Source: Cylindrodendrum hubeiense
Taxonomy: Eukaryota; Ascomycota; Sordariomycetes; Hypocreales; Nectriaceae
Assembly: GCA_014621425.1 (NCBI GenBank)
Contig: JAANBB010000257.1
Span: forward strand, 1 to 57,059
DNA: 57,059 bases
Direction: 5' to 3'
The notes under the pieces were generated by a model. The model was not told the DNA's origin. It saw nothing but the letters and a program-made list of their open reading frames with translations, and did no database searches. The position numbers were made by a program, and so were the translations under genes. The stretch's first letter is position 1, and each line of letters begins with the position of its first letter. Positions 9,459 to 21,814 of the stretch are shown here, one piece after another.

Positions 9459-10458
9459 ATGACGGAAGCACCCTCATTCGAGAAGGACTCTCAAGTTACG
9501 AGACTTGACGAGGCAACGTTTGCCGCTGATCTGACCAAGGCATTCTGCGTTGGAACAGGTACCTGAGCCCGACCCCCACCGCGTTCCCGTCTGACCGCAG
9601 TGAACAGTTCCCAATGGTGGCTACGTCGCGTCCGTCTTCCTCCGGGTCGCAAGTGTGTACCTAAGCCAACGGAACCAACCAGATCCCATCGCAGCTTCAT
9701 GGCAGTTCCTTAATGCGACGCATGAAGGGCCTGCGATCCTCGTGGTCGAGGACGTCAAGCCAGGACGTGGTATATCCGTTATTCACGTCACACTCTACCA
9801 AGGCGGGCTTCTATCGCAGAGCCCGTGGGTGTCGCCGCAGTCAAAGAAGCGAGCAGTGGCCTATATCACGAGCTCGCAGCTCGCGGGCGAGAAGGGCATC
9901 ACGCTACCAACGGGATTCGATGTCAAAGATTCCCCTCCACCGGTCGACCTGGAGCAGCTGACCAAGAGCAGCGATGCTAATTGGGAGCGGCTGTACCTAC
10001 CCATTATGGATTACGTCCCAATCCTGAACAACCTCGAATTCTACGCTCCCAAAGACTGTAAATTCCGCCCAGCCACCTACGACTTCTGGATTCGGATGGC
10101 CAACGTCGAGGGCTTCACGAATGCCTCGCTGGGTTACATTTCGGACGCCGGGCCGCCACTAATAGTCGAGACGTTCCGACCGTCGGGCCCGGACTCGGAA
10201 GTCCCCGAGGGAGGGTTTGCATTCGACAAGATGTTTTGGTACCCGACAGTATCGATGAGTCTCGAGGTCAAGAAGGCGTTGGCGGCAGAGGGCGAGGAGT
10301 GGCTGCGGTTGCGGGTGGCGGCCAAGGTGTTGAAGAATGGACGGTACGACGCCGAAGTGATTGTGTTTGATCGTAATGGGGAGGTTGTAGCGTTGAGTAA
10401 CCACGTTGCGCTGGCTGTTGATATCGAGAGGAACATCTCTAGGAAAGGGAGACTCTAG
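9459..10458 (+). CDS. Thioesterase-like superfamily (double hotdog) protein, 2 exons
   Basis: Exon 1 is 9459-9558 and exon 2 is 9608-10458. The 49-bp intron has donor GTACCT and acceptor ACAG, and joining gives VGTG-VPNGGYVASVFL in one frame. The product is 316 residues. The N-terminal half matches fungal acyl-CoA thioesterase-like proteins, with the VPNGGY turn, LNATHEGPAILVVEDVKPGRG and ISVIHVTLYQ strands of the first hotdog. The C-terminal half has GFAFDKMFWYPTVSMSLEVKK and LRVAAKVLKNGRYDAEVIVFD, which fits a second hotdog. Members hydrolyse acyl-CoA thioesters or are uncharacterised; substrate chain length cannot be read from the sequence. Only one ATG fits the start of exon 1. Confidence 0.82.
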
Positions 10459-11706
10459 TTTAGGGAGGAGGTTAGACAGACTCTAGATGATTGCGATACA
10501 CGACCTTTGATGCACTACATGGGTCTGGAGGGGAAAGCATAGGACCAATAATTGGGAGTTGAGCCACAACAGATTTGAAAAATTGTCCTGTACTTTGTAG
10601 CACAGCAGACGGGGAGGATGTTTGCTGCTTGTAATATGTTCAGGGACGGACTCAAATAGGCAACGCGGTGTCCTCATGACTACCTGTGGGGGGCCTCAAT
10701 ATTATTGTCATCACAAGTCATATGTTTCGAAACGTACAAAGAATTAGCTGCATCATGTTATTGAAATGCCCACCTATTGACGTGGCGAGTGACGTGCCCG
10801 TCTCCCCGTAGAGTCGTACTGGGCGTTCGTGCCTCAGAAGGTCGCCTCTTGAACGGACGACAATAGCGCTGTGGCTTGGGCGCCCGTCAGCGTTAGCGGC
10901 AGCGCTAAATTAAGGCATCGGTGCATTTCAACCGCTGGACGAACCCCGCGTCGCCCTGCACCGCGTGAGCAGCGCAGCAGCGACGTCATCCCGACAATAC
11001 TCTAAACTCCCGTACCTGACCGCGCGAGATGCCAGCGTCGGCCTTGGAAGAACCGCTTCTCTCGGGGGAGAGCCGTGCAATTTTCACGAAATTATGTGCA
11101 ACCGACCAAAATCAGCTTCATCCGACCCATCGCCCGTCCTTGCACCCACAAACAGCTACTTGCTGCAGGCAGGCCTCGCAAACCGCCCCCAATTTCCCGC
11201 TCCGCAGCGCCCTGATTGGGCCTAGACCCGGCACCTCCACAGCGGGTGGCCCACTGGACTCTCAGCGACCCCTGCTGAGCCAGTCGCGCGACTCCATCCG
11301 GAGCCTTGTTCGGCTGGTGCTGTGAAACTACGAGGCGTCCGGCTTCTCCTTCAACTTGCCCCCTTCGACATACATGTATCCGACTTGTCCGCGTGTCTGA
11401 TGGTTGGCGCACCGTTCAACATGTCTGAACCTCCTCTTTTATCATGAAGCCTGATCCCTAGCTTGCTTGCCGACGCCTCCGCGCATCCCCAGCCTTAATC
11501 GCATTGCTCTTCGTCGCTCCTCGTTGCTCCTCGTCGAAACCCGATTGCACTATTCCGAACCATTCGCGACCCAATTATATCCCCCCTTTCGATCGATACC
11601 TCTCGTTTGCTGTCTATCCTCGACCGATTCGCTCTCGTCCACAGCGACATAATATATAACCCCCCTCAACCAAACTTCCTAGCGCATCTGCCGCCCATCC
11701 GACATC
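10459..11706. other. Intergenic, 1.25 kb
   Basis: No conserved reading frame. The last ~250 bases (11460-11706) are C/T-rich on the plus strand, a common look for leaders of fungal genes, and precede the next start codon. Open frames at 11029-11325 and on the opposite strand lack motifs. Confidence 0.5.
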
Positions 11707-13932
11707 ATGGGAGGGCAGGCCGATCCCGAAGTCGTCGTGGCCCTCGTGGCTCTCGTCATCTCGCTCGTGGCCCTGGCCGCAACGTTTATGCAGGTCATGC
11801 AGCAATACTACGCCTCGGCTGCCGGCTACTCTCAGTGCAACCCGAAAGTCATGGGCCGCTGGGCGGCCACCAAGACGCGCCGCTTCAAATGGGACGAGCT
11901 CCGGTTCGAGGTCGAGTTCCACGTCCCCGTCATCTTCGTCTCGCCTCCAACAAACAAGCGCGGCCCCGTCCGTGACCAGCCTATATACTTCCTCGAAGGA
12001 ACCACGGAGAGCCTCAACAATACCTGGTCTGAACTTAATGTCGATCAAGCCGGCCAGCGGGAGAACTTTTCCAAGCTGTCCCATAAGGAGCAGATTCACA
12101 CCACCGATAACGAGCGCGCCTCCTGGACTATGCTCCTCTCTGCCGTCCAGCGCATGGAGAATGATTCCCGAGAGTGGCAACAGAAACAATACCAGGGAAT
12201 GCCCCCGCCAGCCAACTCATCCCAGGAGAACTCGCCCTCCACGCCTCCGGCTCTCCGCGACAACCACACCCTCACCGTCGCTCTCCAACGCTTGCGCAAG
12301 AGCTGGGACACTATGCCACCCGCCATCTCTAGGCCCTTTGCCACGACCACCATGTGCCATCTGATCGAGATGATGGCGGCCCTGGGTGTCTACTGGAAGG
12401 AGTTCAACCGCATGCACGACCGCTACCGTGCCGAGGGCAACGGCTTTATGCTTCTTGGAGAGAGGGTCACAGACCTTGGCCTCATGTTCACCTTCCGTGT
12501 CTATGGCAAGTGCCTGTTCGAACGCAAGCGGGTCATCCCCGTCGACGAGATCAAGGAGCTGTGCTTTGGCTACGTCCCCACCATTTATCGAGAGACTTTC
12601 GATTATCGACGTCTCGGCTTTTTGGAAGATTATGAGCAGAACATTGGCACTCTGCAAATGGCAAGCCACACTGACATCTCCGAGTCTCTTGTCCTAATCG
12701 GGTGCAACAAAAATGCAGTTCGCTGCTTCACTGACCCGGACAAGCAAACCTCACACTTGTTCCCAGGTAAGCACTGTTGTCTTTTAACACAACACCAGAC
12801 CCACCACCAACAAGCCCATGGCTAACCGATTCCAGTATCATTTGAAATCCTCGGCATGCTCAGCCAATCGCTCCACATTGAAAACAGCATCTTCACGTAC
12901 ATCCCGAACCCCACCCCTGATCGCTGGGACAAGCGCTCGTTGTCCCTGGTCAAGATGCTGGAGTCGTATCAAGAGCTCGTCCAAGTAACTCTTCCCGGGG
13001 TATCACGGAACGCCCATATCCTCGCAAGGATCAACCATCACATCCGCCAGATCTTGTCTCAGCACCTCATTCAGGACTTTGCCGAACAGTTACGGATAAT
13101 CAAGGCACTCCATGCATCCATTGATGATTGCGACGAGATTCTAACGGCAAAGACCAAAGGATCTACGAGCGTTCCCATTCCCCCAGTCGAAGGTCCCAGG
13201 CGCAGCATGGGAAACGCGGAGGGCGACAGACAGGGATTCCGGCGGCAGATGGTGCTGGACGTTTTGCGATCCCACATCCAGGAAGTCTTGCGGCTGCTCA
13301 ACGACCGTGACGACCGGATGTCCGATAATCAATCCCTTCATGCAGAGTGGGCACCGTCGTCGCCGACCACCCACCGGTTCCCTGATGCGCCACGCCCACC
13401 GCCACCCACGTTCGAAGATATGGATGCCGCTAGTCCCGACGACCGACAGCACAGATTCATGGAAGTGTACTTCGAAGTTGTTCGGAGGAAGGTGGTTCCT
13501 CACGCAACAAGTTCGACGGACCGCCGGGTCAGCATCGTCGGTGCGCCACCCGGCTACGGCTTCCGGAGGGCGGGGACCGGCCGGACCCAGGCGAGCAGCA
13601 TCCGGGAAGGTGCTTCACTGAGAAACGCACCAATGCCGCCACTTCCATCGACTGGTCCGGAAAACGGCAGTGCAGTCGTAGCACCATCTGAAAAGTCGGC
13701 TGCAAACGGCTCTCTAGACGAAGATGCCGACTCGGCCGTCGACCCGAAGGACGAGCCGGAGCCCCCGGCGGAGGTGCACCTCAGCAGTCAGGAGGTCTCG
13801 CATGACGATGTATGGTGCACGTTGGTGTTCCGAATGATATGCTGGCTGATGCTGCATGACTTTCACAAGATGGATTTGCAGGTGAGCAAGACGGAGTTGC
13901 TGGGCAGTCGAATGCCGGTCTACATTGCCTGA
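11707..13932 (+). CDS. Membrane-anchored uncharacterised protein resembling fungal 'modin' proteins, 2 exons
   Basis: Exon 1 is 11707-12766 and exon 2 is 12836-13932; the 69-bp intron has GTAAGC, branch GCTAAC and acceptor CCAG. The product is 718 residues. Residues ~8-32 are a strongly hydrophobic segment (VVVALVALVISLVALA), followed by a conserved-looking block YYASAAGYSQCNPKVMGRWA, then FKWDELRFEVEFHVPVIFV. The middle is a mixed helical region. The C-terminal third (after ~residue 490) is Pro/Ser-rich and probably disordered, ending with a hydrophobic CTLVFRMICWLMLHDFHK stretch. I recall fungal homologues labelled 'related to modin', after a Podospora heterokaryon-incompatibility modifier. 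That label is from memory and no enzymatic domain is visible. Confidence 0.78.
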
Positions 13933-16900
13933 GGGAATGCCCTGGCGGATTATAGACGATGCACATACTAGATAAACGCATGCTACAAAAGGGAAAGGAG
14001 AATACAGGTTTGGGTAATGGATCTACGATTTAGGAAATGGGATTGAGCATTTAGATACCCTGTACAATAGAGTTGGTTTACCTTTGGATTAGGGAGAACC
14101 AGGCACATACCTAATTGACATATGTCTTGATGATTATGATGATGCTGTCATTTGCATGCATCTGCCGTATCCTGCCTTATCCTGCCTCACTCAGCCCCGC
14201 GCAACCGGCTGCGCCTTGACCCAGGCATCTGGAAACAAGGCTGTGGACGGATATGCCTAATACGTGGAAATCTGTGTCGATCTTCCCAGAACAGGTCTAC
14301 GAACCCGATCAACTGGAATCCGGACACAGGTTCACTTCTAAAAATGAAACCCGGTCAGACATGGAAGGTCAGGTGACGTCGATCGCGGTGCTTAGTCGCC
14401 CTGCCAAGGCTGAATGGAGGCCTGGAACGAACGGGTGGCGCGGGCCGGTAGAGGCGGTTCTCTCGGGTTTCTGCACTGACTGATCCTGCGGCCGACCCAG
14501 GTCTGAGACTCCTCACGTGTATGATGGCTTGAGGGATGGAATGGCATCTGCGTCCGCGCCAAGGCCCGAGAAGGCAAAGGCCCCCAATCCCATGTGGCGA
14601 GTGCCGTTGGTTGGCCGTGCAGTGGGAGCCGCCCAGATAGAGTTGGGTCTCGTCGGGCGAGGCCCTGATTCGATCGGCCGCAGCCGAGGCGTGGCCTTAA
14701 GGCCGGGGGTGCCTTGGACCGCTCTCGCTCTCCTGTCTACATTGTCTCCGTGAAGCATGCTTTTTGCAGCGCGGCGTGGGCTACCTTGGGCTATCTTTGG
14801 CTTCAGCCGAGCCGGGCCGGGACCGTCCCCGACTTTTGGCTGGGCGGGGGTGGACTGCCCGGTGCTGGTCGCTACCGGGAACTTGGACCTGGCGGCTATT
14901 AATCGTATGTCTGTGATAGAACCCCAGGGCTCTATTGACGATGATTGATTGCTATTTATGAGCCTGTTGGCTATCCGCCCGCAACCAAGTAGGTGCTCAT
15001 GACAGCGGAGTGCAGCATGTCCCGATGGCGGGAGGTGGGGGCCAATCGGCAACCCGTTATTCACGACATGACGAACCACCAACCGGAGGTCGGCTTGGGC
15101 CTTGGTGGGGGGAGGAGAATTTGTGAAGAGAGGAAGAACAGGCGGAGGTAACGAAAGAGGCGAGACACCGAAGGTCTCCGTCTCCGGGGTTGCAACAGCT
15201 CGTGCAGGGTACAAAAGGCCGTCAGAGGTGGGGAGATGTGCAGATGCAACGCAACGTCTGACGGGGGGCTCCCAGGCGGGCGTCGGGAATAATCGATGAA
15301 CAGACTGCCGGTGATGGATTGATAGAGGAGCAAGAGCCCGGAGAAAGGCTTGTCTGTCACCTGAGTTGATGAGTGACAATCAAGTGGGTTGGTCATGAGC
15401 ATCAAGCAGCATCCGACGGGCATCATGGGCTGTTTGGTTGTTGTCACCGCCGCGTCGCTGGCCGGCTGGGATGCCGAGGAGCAAACCACGCCTGCGCCGT
15501 AATCATGTCTGTCTCGTCATGGAATCACGCCCATCATGGGTTCTGGGCACTCTGCCCACGACAGATATCAGCATACGCTTCGTACTCCCCCATCACGTGC
15601 TGCGATGAATGCATGCACTGTAAGCAGCCTGAACGAGTCAAGAGAAAGAATGAGAAAGAGTGGAGTGCAGAGAGGGCCGGTCGGACGAGGCACTTGACTG
15701 GCACTCGGGAACCACCACCACCAAAGAGACTTTTTTATTGCAGTCGTCGGTACGTAATTGGGCCCTTGGGCCCTAGCCTAGAGATGGCAAAATAGGGTAG
15801 CCGAGAAGATCTACGCGCTGACCGAGCAGACATGCGTGATGCTAGGTGATGCTAGGTGCATTCCATGGATGATGACTAGGAGAAAGACGAGAAAGACGTA
15901 CTATGTACAGATGTACCTTGATCTGTACGGGCGTTGCGGATGCAGCCGGAGGCGGCAGTCAGACAGGGCAAAGCAACTGCGGCGCTGCAAGGAGACAAAC
16001 AACGGCATCACCCCCAGGGCTGGTAACTGGGCACCGAGGGCAGAGCGGGAGGCACCCGGTCGGCCAACCGCTCCTGTGCTCGCCCGTGTCCCCGCTCGTG
16101 ACTGGCGGGGAGGAGGCAGGAGGAGGCAGGAGGAGGCAGCAGACCGAGACGACACGGCCGTGCAGTGCAGCAGAAAGGCAGACGGAGGACGGAAGGAGGC
16201 CAAGGCACGAAACGAAAGCGCAGTACCTACCCAAAGCGTGGTAAAGTACCGACCTACACAAAGCGCAGTAAAATACCCCAAAGTGCAGTACCTAGTACGT
16301 GAGGCAGGCAGGTGAGGTACTTGCGCTCCGGGGGCTCCAGGGTCAGGGTCGGTATGAGACTCGATGTCCAAGAGCCCGACCTCAATGTGACGAGTGACGA
16401 GTGACAGTGGGTGACGGCGGACGCACGCACGGCAGGACCGAGAGAAGGAAGGGCGGGTACGTACCCTGAAAATACAGTCGCCCACATCGTCTGGGGGCCA
16501 ATCGATGCCGGGCAATCGGAGCCCTGCAGCCAATCAGCGCCGACCGACCCGGGCCAGGTCCCTCTTTTCCTTGCCCCCAGGGCCACAAGGCCCAGTCCCC
16601 CCAGCCATGTCCCAGTTCCAAGTGCAAGCGCCACCAACCAACAGGCGACAGCCAACAGCCAGCAGGGAAGACGGCGGCCCACCAGCGCCCCCAAAGCCAA
16701 AGCCCCCCAGTGTGCAGTGTGCGCCCAGCGTGTGCAGTGTGTGCAGTGCGTCCAGTGTCCAGAGCCCAGTGTAGCGCAACTACCAGCCTCTAGGTACCTA
16801 CCTACCCACTGCCTACCACCTAGCGCAGCCCGGCCCTGCCTGCAGAGCCACAACCACCCAGACGAGCCACAGCCCACGAGCCGCCGCCGCCGTGCTCTCG

Positions 16901-17634
16901 TCACATCCCATCCCCATCATCCACTTCCGCATCCGCCCTCCGCCTCCACACCCGCTCCTCACGCACCCGTCCGAAAATCGAGACAGCGCGAGTTCGGACT
17001 CGGCGGTCCACCCTTTCCTCGACATCTCCTTTATCCTCAACTCGGGCCCTCGTTGCTTGCTGCCGTTTCCCATCTCTCCCCCTGCCTTGCCAGTGTATTC
17101 CCTTTTTCCTCGGCCCGGCGCCGTCTCAGCGTCACGCTTGCAACCACCGACGCCTTGCCTCTCTCGATCGGTTCCGGCAACCCCATCCTCGCGTCGTCGC
17201 CCTGTCCACCTCTCGAAGCCCGCTGTGGTTCCTCCTTTCCTTCTCCATCCATCTTCGTCCTTCTCTCCTTCGTCTACAGCCGCGTCTCCGCTTGATCGTC
17301 TCGCCTCTCGCATTCGAGATCCTGGGCCTTCTTCGACACCGTCAGCCTCGTCTCCTTGGCCGTGATTCTGCCTCCCCTCCACCCACGTCCACTCGACCCT
17401 CGCGTGAGACGACCGTGTTGGTTCAACAACGCATCCTCCACTCCGACGTCATCAGATACAGGCACACAGCCTTGGACCGGACTGCATCACCATACCCACG
17501 CAAACAGACGGGCCTCTCTCCCACCGATACCCACCCGCGTTACCGCCGCTTCCCTCGACATTATTACACAGCATTCAACATCCAGCTTGCATAAGACGAG
17601 TCCGCTCCTCGTGCCAGCCACGAGCACGAGAGCC
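13933..17634. other. Long intergenic region and CDC4 leader, 3.7 kb
   Basis: I found no convincing gene here. The stretch from about 15600 to 16400 is purine-rich with short degenerate repeats, for example three AGGAGGCAGG units and several copies of AAAGYGCAGTA near 16240-16290. From about 16850 to 17630 the plus strand is markedly C/T-rich, consistent with the promoter and long leader of the CDC4 gene. Opposite-strand frames such as 14513-15379 are compositional shadows. Confidence 0.5.
16111..16140 (+). repeat. 10-bp tandem repeat, 3 copies
   Basis: Three adjacent units of AGGAGGCAGG (the last ends in C) in a purine-rich spacer. No coding role is apparent. Confidence 0.8.
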
Positions 17635-20600
17635 ATGACCCCTTCGCCGACCAGCCAGGCTCTCGAGCCTCGACACCCCAAGCCTTCACAGACCGTCTCC
17701 GTCAACATTTCAGAAGGCTCCCAGAACCGCGCACGCCGCTTCCAACTAGAGGTCAGCGAGTGTGTCGAGACCAAGACAGTCACAACCACCACCCGCCTCA
17801 CTCGAAAGTTCCCACACGTCTTCGTTCGCGATCCCATCCCCCTCGAGAACCTCGACACCAAGGAATATCCCCTCGCCATGAAGCCCACACCCCCCGAGTT
17901 GATCCAGTTCTCATACAACCTCCCGGACTCCCGGAATCAGGACGATGACGAGCAAGACCAAGACACGGATGTGCCCTCAACAAACGAGCTAGTAAGTCCT
18001 TGCTCTCCAGACTCAGTCACTGATGTTACCATCAAGAGGGCATCGAGCACTAACCACAACATGCAGAGTAAACGGCCAGCCAGGAGCTGCACTCCCAACC
18101 TCGTCAAGAGCGAGTCCCCACAGGAAACCCCTACCCTCAGCAGGATACCCCGACAGCCATCTCGATCACCATCCGAGGCCTATCCTCGCCGTACTCGGCA
18201 AACTCGAGCAAGCCCGGCTGAGTCTCCTGACGCTGTCGCACCCACGTCGAACCCTTCCCGAAGACCTGTCCGAACCGCCCAACTCAACGCAGTATCGGAC
18301 AAGCTCCGCCGATCTCTTGCACACGGAAGCAGCAGTCGCCGCGATGCCACCGAGAGATCGACGAGGGCATCGTCTGGATTTCTTGCTACCCCAGATACTT
18401 CCGAAGTTGTCGGCGCGCCCGTCGAACGCTCCTCTCGTCGCCGTTCCATGCACCTCGACCGACTGAATCAGTCCCCCGAGCCCTCTTCCTCTCTCCAGAC
18501 CGCTCCCCACTATGAAACGAGCAGTCCTGTCGACAGCGATTCCCACACTGTCTTCAGCAGCACCGTCGCAACCCCGCCTATTACCGATGCTGACGCAGAG
18601 CCGTTTGCTGACCCTGATGGCTCCTTGAGCCAGGCTCTGCGGTCCTTCCACCCCAGGCCCACCGTCGACGTTGTCACTGCCCAGGATGCCAGTCTTCCTA
18701 GTCCGAGATTATCTCCAACCTTGGCTGCTGCCCAGTTGCACACTGCCGACAACGAGGACGAGGAAGGCCATTCTAGTTTCCAGACCTCCACTACGGACCC
18801 GGCTACCTGGGCCGACGAGTCACAGCTCACCGAGGATAGCGACTCAAAGGCTTTGGTTCTTGCTCGTCGAGCACATGACGATTCCCGTGCACTCGTCCGT
18901 GCCGGTTCATCTGACCCTCAGACATCTGTCGTGGACACCCAGACACTGCTTGAGGCGTTCGATTCCATGAAGACTGAGATGAAAACCTTCATGATGTACC
19001 AGTTTCTCCGACGTTGCCCCCGCCCCACTCTCCGGGTGGTGGCTGACGCCGTGAACCCGGCTCTCAAATGCGACTTCCTACGACAACTGCCCCTTGAACT
19101 TGGCTATCACGTTCTTTCATACCTTGATCACCATGATCTTTGCCGAGCCGCCCAGATTTCAAAGCACTGGCGTAATATCGTTGACCGAAACGAGACGGGC
19201 TGGAAGGAGCTGTTTGACCGTGACGGCTACAATCTCCCCCCTGGTGAGCTGAACAAGGCTATTGTCCAGGGATGGGGATGGCAAGATCCTGTTGGGGCTA
19301 CTGGATACGAGAAGGACTTGAGCATGCGGAACCGCCTAACTTCCACAGAGCAAGAACTCACCCGAACCCTCCGGAACGAGCCTGGCCCCAAGTCTCGGAC
19401 GTCCAAGCGGAAGAGGGCCCTCAACACATACTCGGCGTCGGAGAGATCCAAGCGTCGGGCGAGCGCTCAAGAGGCGGCTTCCCGGGACGAGAAAGCCCAG
19501 GTCGAAGTCAAGCAGCACAAGTCCGAAGGCCCCTTGTCGGCTGCTAACGCCGCCGCCGCCGCCGTTCCGGACCCCCATCTGGGGTTGCCCAGTCTGCGCC
19601 AGCTACATCTCTACAAGTCGCTCTATCGCCGTCACCACATGATCCGACAGAGCTGGACCAGTGGCAAGGTCAAGCCTGGACATGTGGCCTTTGCGGCACA
19701 CCCTCGTCATGTCATCACATGCCTCCAATTTGACGAGGACAAGATCATCACGGGTAGCGACGATACCCTGATTCACATTTACGACACCAAGACCGGCAAG
19801 CTCCGCAAGAAGCTTGAGGGACATGAGGGTGGTGTTTGGGCCCTTCAGTACGAGGGCAACATGCTGGTGTCTGGATCGACTGACCGATCGGTGCGCGTCT
19901 GGGACATTGAGCGAGGACTCTGCCAGCAGGTATTTTATGGACATACTAGTACTGTTCGCTGCCTGCAGATCCTCATGCCTACCGAGACTGGAAAAGACTC
20001 GAGTGGCAGTGCCATTATGCAACCCGAGAAGCCCCTCATCATTACCGGGTCCCGGGATAGCCAACTGCGAGTTTGGCGACTTCCCGAGGTGGGCTCCCGG
20101 CGCTACATTCAGACGGGCCCTCCGGCTCACGAGTCGGACTGCCCGTACTTTATCCGAGTGTTGTCCGGCCACACGCACTCTGTCCGAGCCATCTCGGCAT
20201 ACGGAGACACCCTGGTCAGTGGATCCTATGACAGCACGGTCCGTGTCTGGCGGATCAGCACTGGTGAGGCACTCCACGTCCTCCATGGACACTCACAGAA
20301 GGTGTACTCGGTGGTTCTCGACCATGAGCGCAACCGCTGCATTTCTGGATCGATGGATTCACTTGTCAAGATCTGGGATCTTGCTACTGGAGCTTGCCTT
20401 CACACTCTGGAAGGCCACAGCCTCCTTGTTGGTCTTTTGGATCTTCGGGATGATCGACTGGTCTCTGCAGCGGCCGACTCTACGCTCCGCATCTGGGACC
20501 CGGAGAATGGCAAGTGTAGGAACACACTCATGGCACACACCGGGGCCATCACGTGCTTTCAGCATGATGGGCGGAAAGTCATTAGTGGCAGTGAAAAGAC

Positions 20601-20906
20601 GGTCAAGATGTGGGATGTTCGTACGGGAGAATGCGTGCAAGACCTGCTGAGCGACCTGAGCGGTGTGTGGCAGGTCAAGTTTGACGAGAGGAGATGCGTG
20701 GCAGCTGTGCAACGAGACTCGCTGACATATGTCGAGGTAAGTTTTGATAAGGGAGCGCCGTAACATCAAGATTCAGTTGACTAACAGGTGTGACACAGAT
20801 TCTCGATTTTGGAGCAGTCCGAGACGGTACGCCCCCAGAGGAGCTGGGCAAGCGAATCCTGTTGAACGAGCCCGAGGTTCGGGCTATGATTGAAGAAGAA
20901 GCATGA
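17635..20906 (+). CDS. CDC4: CDC4-type F-box/WD40 substrate receptor of SCF ubiquitin ligase
   Basis: Proposed exons are 17635-17991, 18067-20736 and 20799-20906, giving 1044 residues. Intron 1 (75 bp) has a perfect GTAAGT donor, a CACTAAC branch and ATGCAG acceptor, but contains no stop and is a multiple of three, so retention would simply add 25 residues. Intron 2 (62 bp) restores YVE-ILDFG at the C-terminus. After a ~400-residue Ser/Pro/Arg-rich disordered region come a dimerisation-like helix (FMMYQFLRRC), an F-box (~452-500; LRQLPLELGYHVLSYLDHHDL) and WD40 repeats from ~655 (GHEGGVWALQ, SGSTDRSVRVWD, SGSYDSTVRVW, SGSMDSLVKIWD). Repeat order and sequence match yeast Cdc4/Fbw7. The protein recruits phosphorylated targets to SCF in the nucleus. 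The start at 17635 was preferred over 17356 because the added 93 residues look like translated leader. Confidence 0.88.
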
Positions 20907-21814
20907 GGAGTCATATGGAGCAACAGAAACAGACAATTACCCAGCATTGATGCATCGGCGACAGTTTGTCGACAGATTTGGGCGGCATAATGAGGCAGCC
21001 ATTGGCGTTGATGGTCTCGCATACGATGGTGACTAGCATGGATGGGCACGAAACGGAACGGAACCGGCGTTGTGGGAACTGATTGGAGGAAGGGATATAC
21101 CTATTGCTTTGATGTTGTTTTGTTAAATGTTTAAAGGCAAAAGCCGTCATGTCATGGACGGGAGATATTCTATGGAGACGTTGCATGCATGTATGAGGAT
21201 AGGCCGGGAAACGGAAAATATCAAAAAAGGCCTGACGTTCGAAGACATTTTGTGTGTTTCTTGGAGCCAATGTGATGTTATGAAGTGAGGTCAATATCGA
21301 TGTGAGGCATGGATGGATAGATATCACGGGATCGTCTTGGAGGTTCTGTTGATTGCAGGTGTCGGATTCTCTCCATGAACTAAGTTAGAGTGCAATGATG
21401 GGTCCACTTGGCGAATTGAGGGGATCCCACGTAATGGTTAATGCCAAGGCGGAGGAGCTGAGCTGAGCTGAGCTGAAGACCGGGGTCCCGTCTCGCTTCT
21501 GCCCTTCTGCGTGGCAAGGCGGGCGTGAGGAAGTGAGCGAAGCGTCAGTGTGAGCCAGACCCATGAAAAGCGTGTCATTTGTCATTGCACGATTTCTCCA
21601 CACTCGGTCGTCTCGGTAGTCTTCCGATCGTGGTGAAATAGCCCCGCCGCCTCGCCCGGTCTCATCTTCGATGGTGGCTTGCTTTCCGACGCCTGACAGG
21701 ACGCCACCATTTTTGGGGACAAGAGCCGCCGTCTGTGACTTGTCGGATGCGACGTGAACGCAACAAGACGAAGCTAACACGGAGTATTCCTTTTGGCGGG
21801 GATACATCGCAGAC
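20907..21814. other. Intergenic, 0.9 kb
   Basis: 3' flank of CDC4 and promoter of the glutamine-rich gene. It contains a short GAGCT tandem repeat (separate entry). No gene recognised. Confidence 0.5.
21454..21473 (+). repeat. GAGCT tandem repeat, 4 copies
   Basis: Four perfect 5-bp units, about 340 bp upstream of the start codon of the glutamine-rich multi-module gene. Confidence 0.85.

Noticed and set aside
14513..15379. 288-residue minus-strand open frame
   Set aside because: Pro/Arg-rich with no motif, no hydrophobic or domain pattern, in a GC-rich spacer where stops are rare.
16411..17295. 294-residue plus-strand frame before CDC4
   Set aside because: Composition follows the C/T-rich leader and there is no conserved pattern; it is better explained as promoter and 5' leader.
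17356..17634. 93-residue N-terminal extension of CDC4
   Set aside because: His/Pro/Ser/Thr-rich translation of the C/T-rich leader; the ATG at 17635 starts the region that looks constrained.
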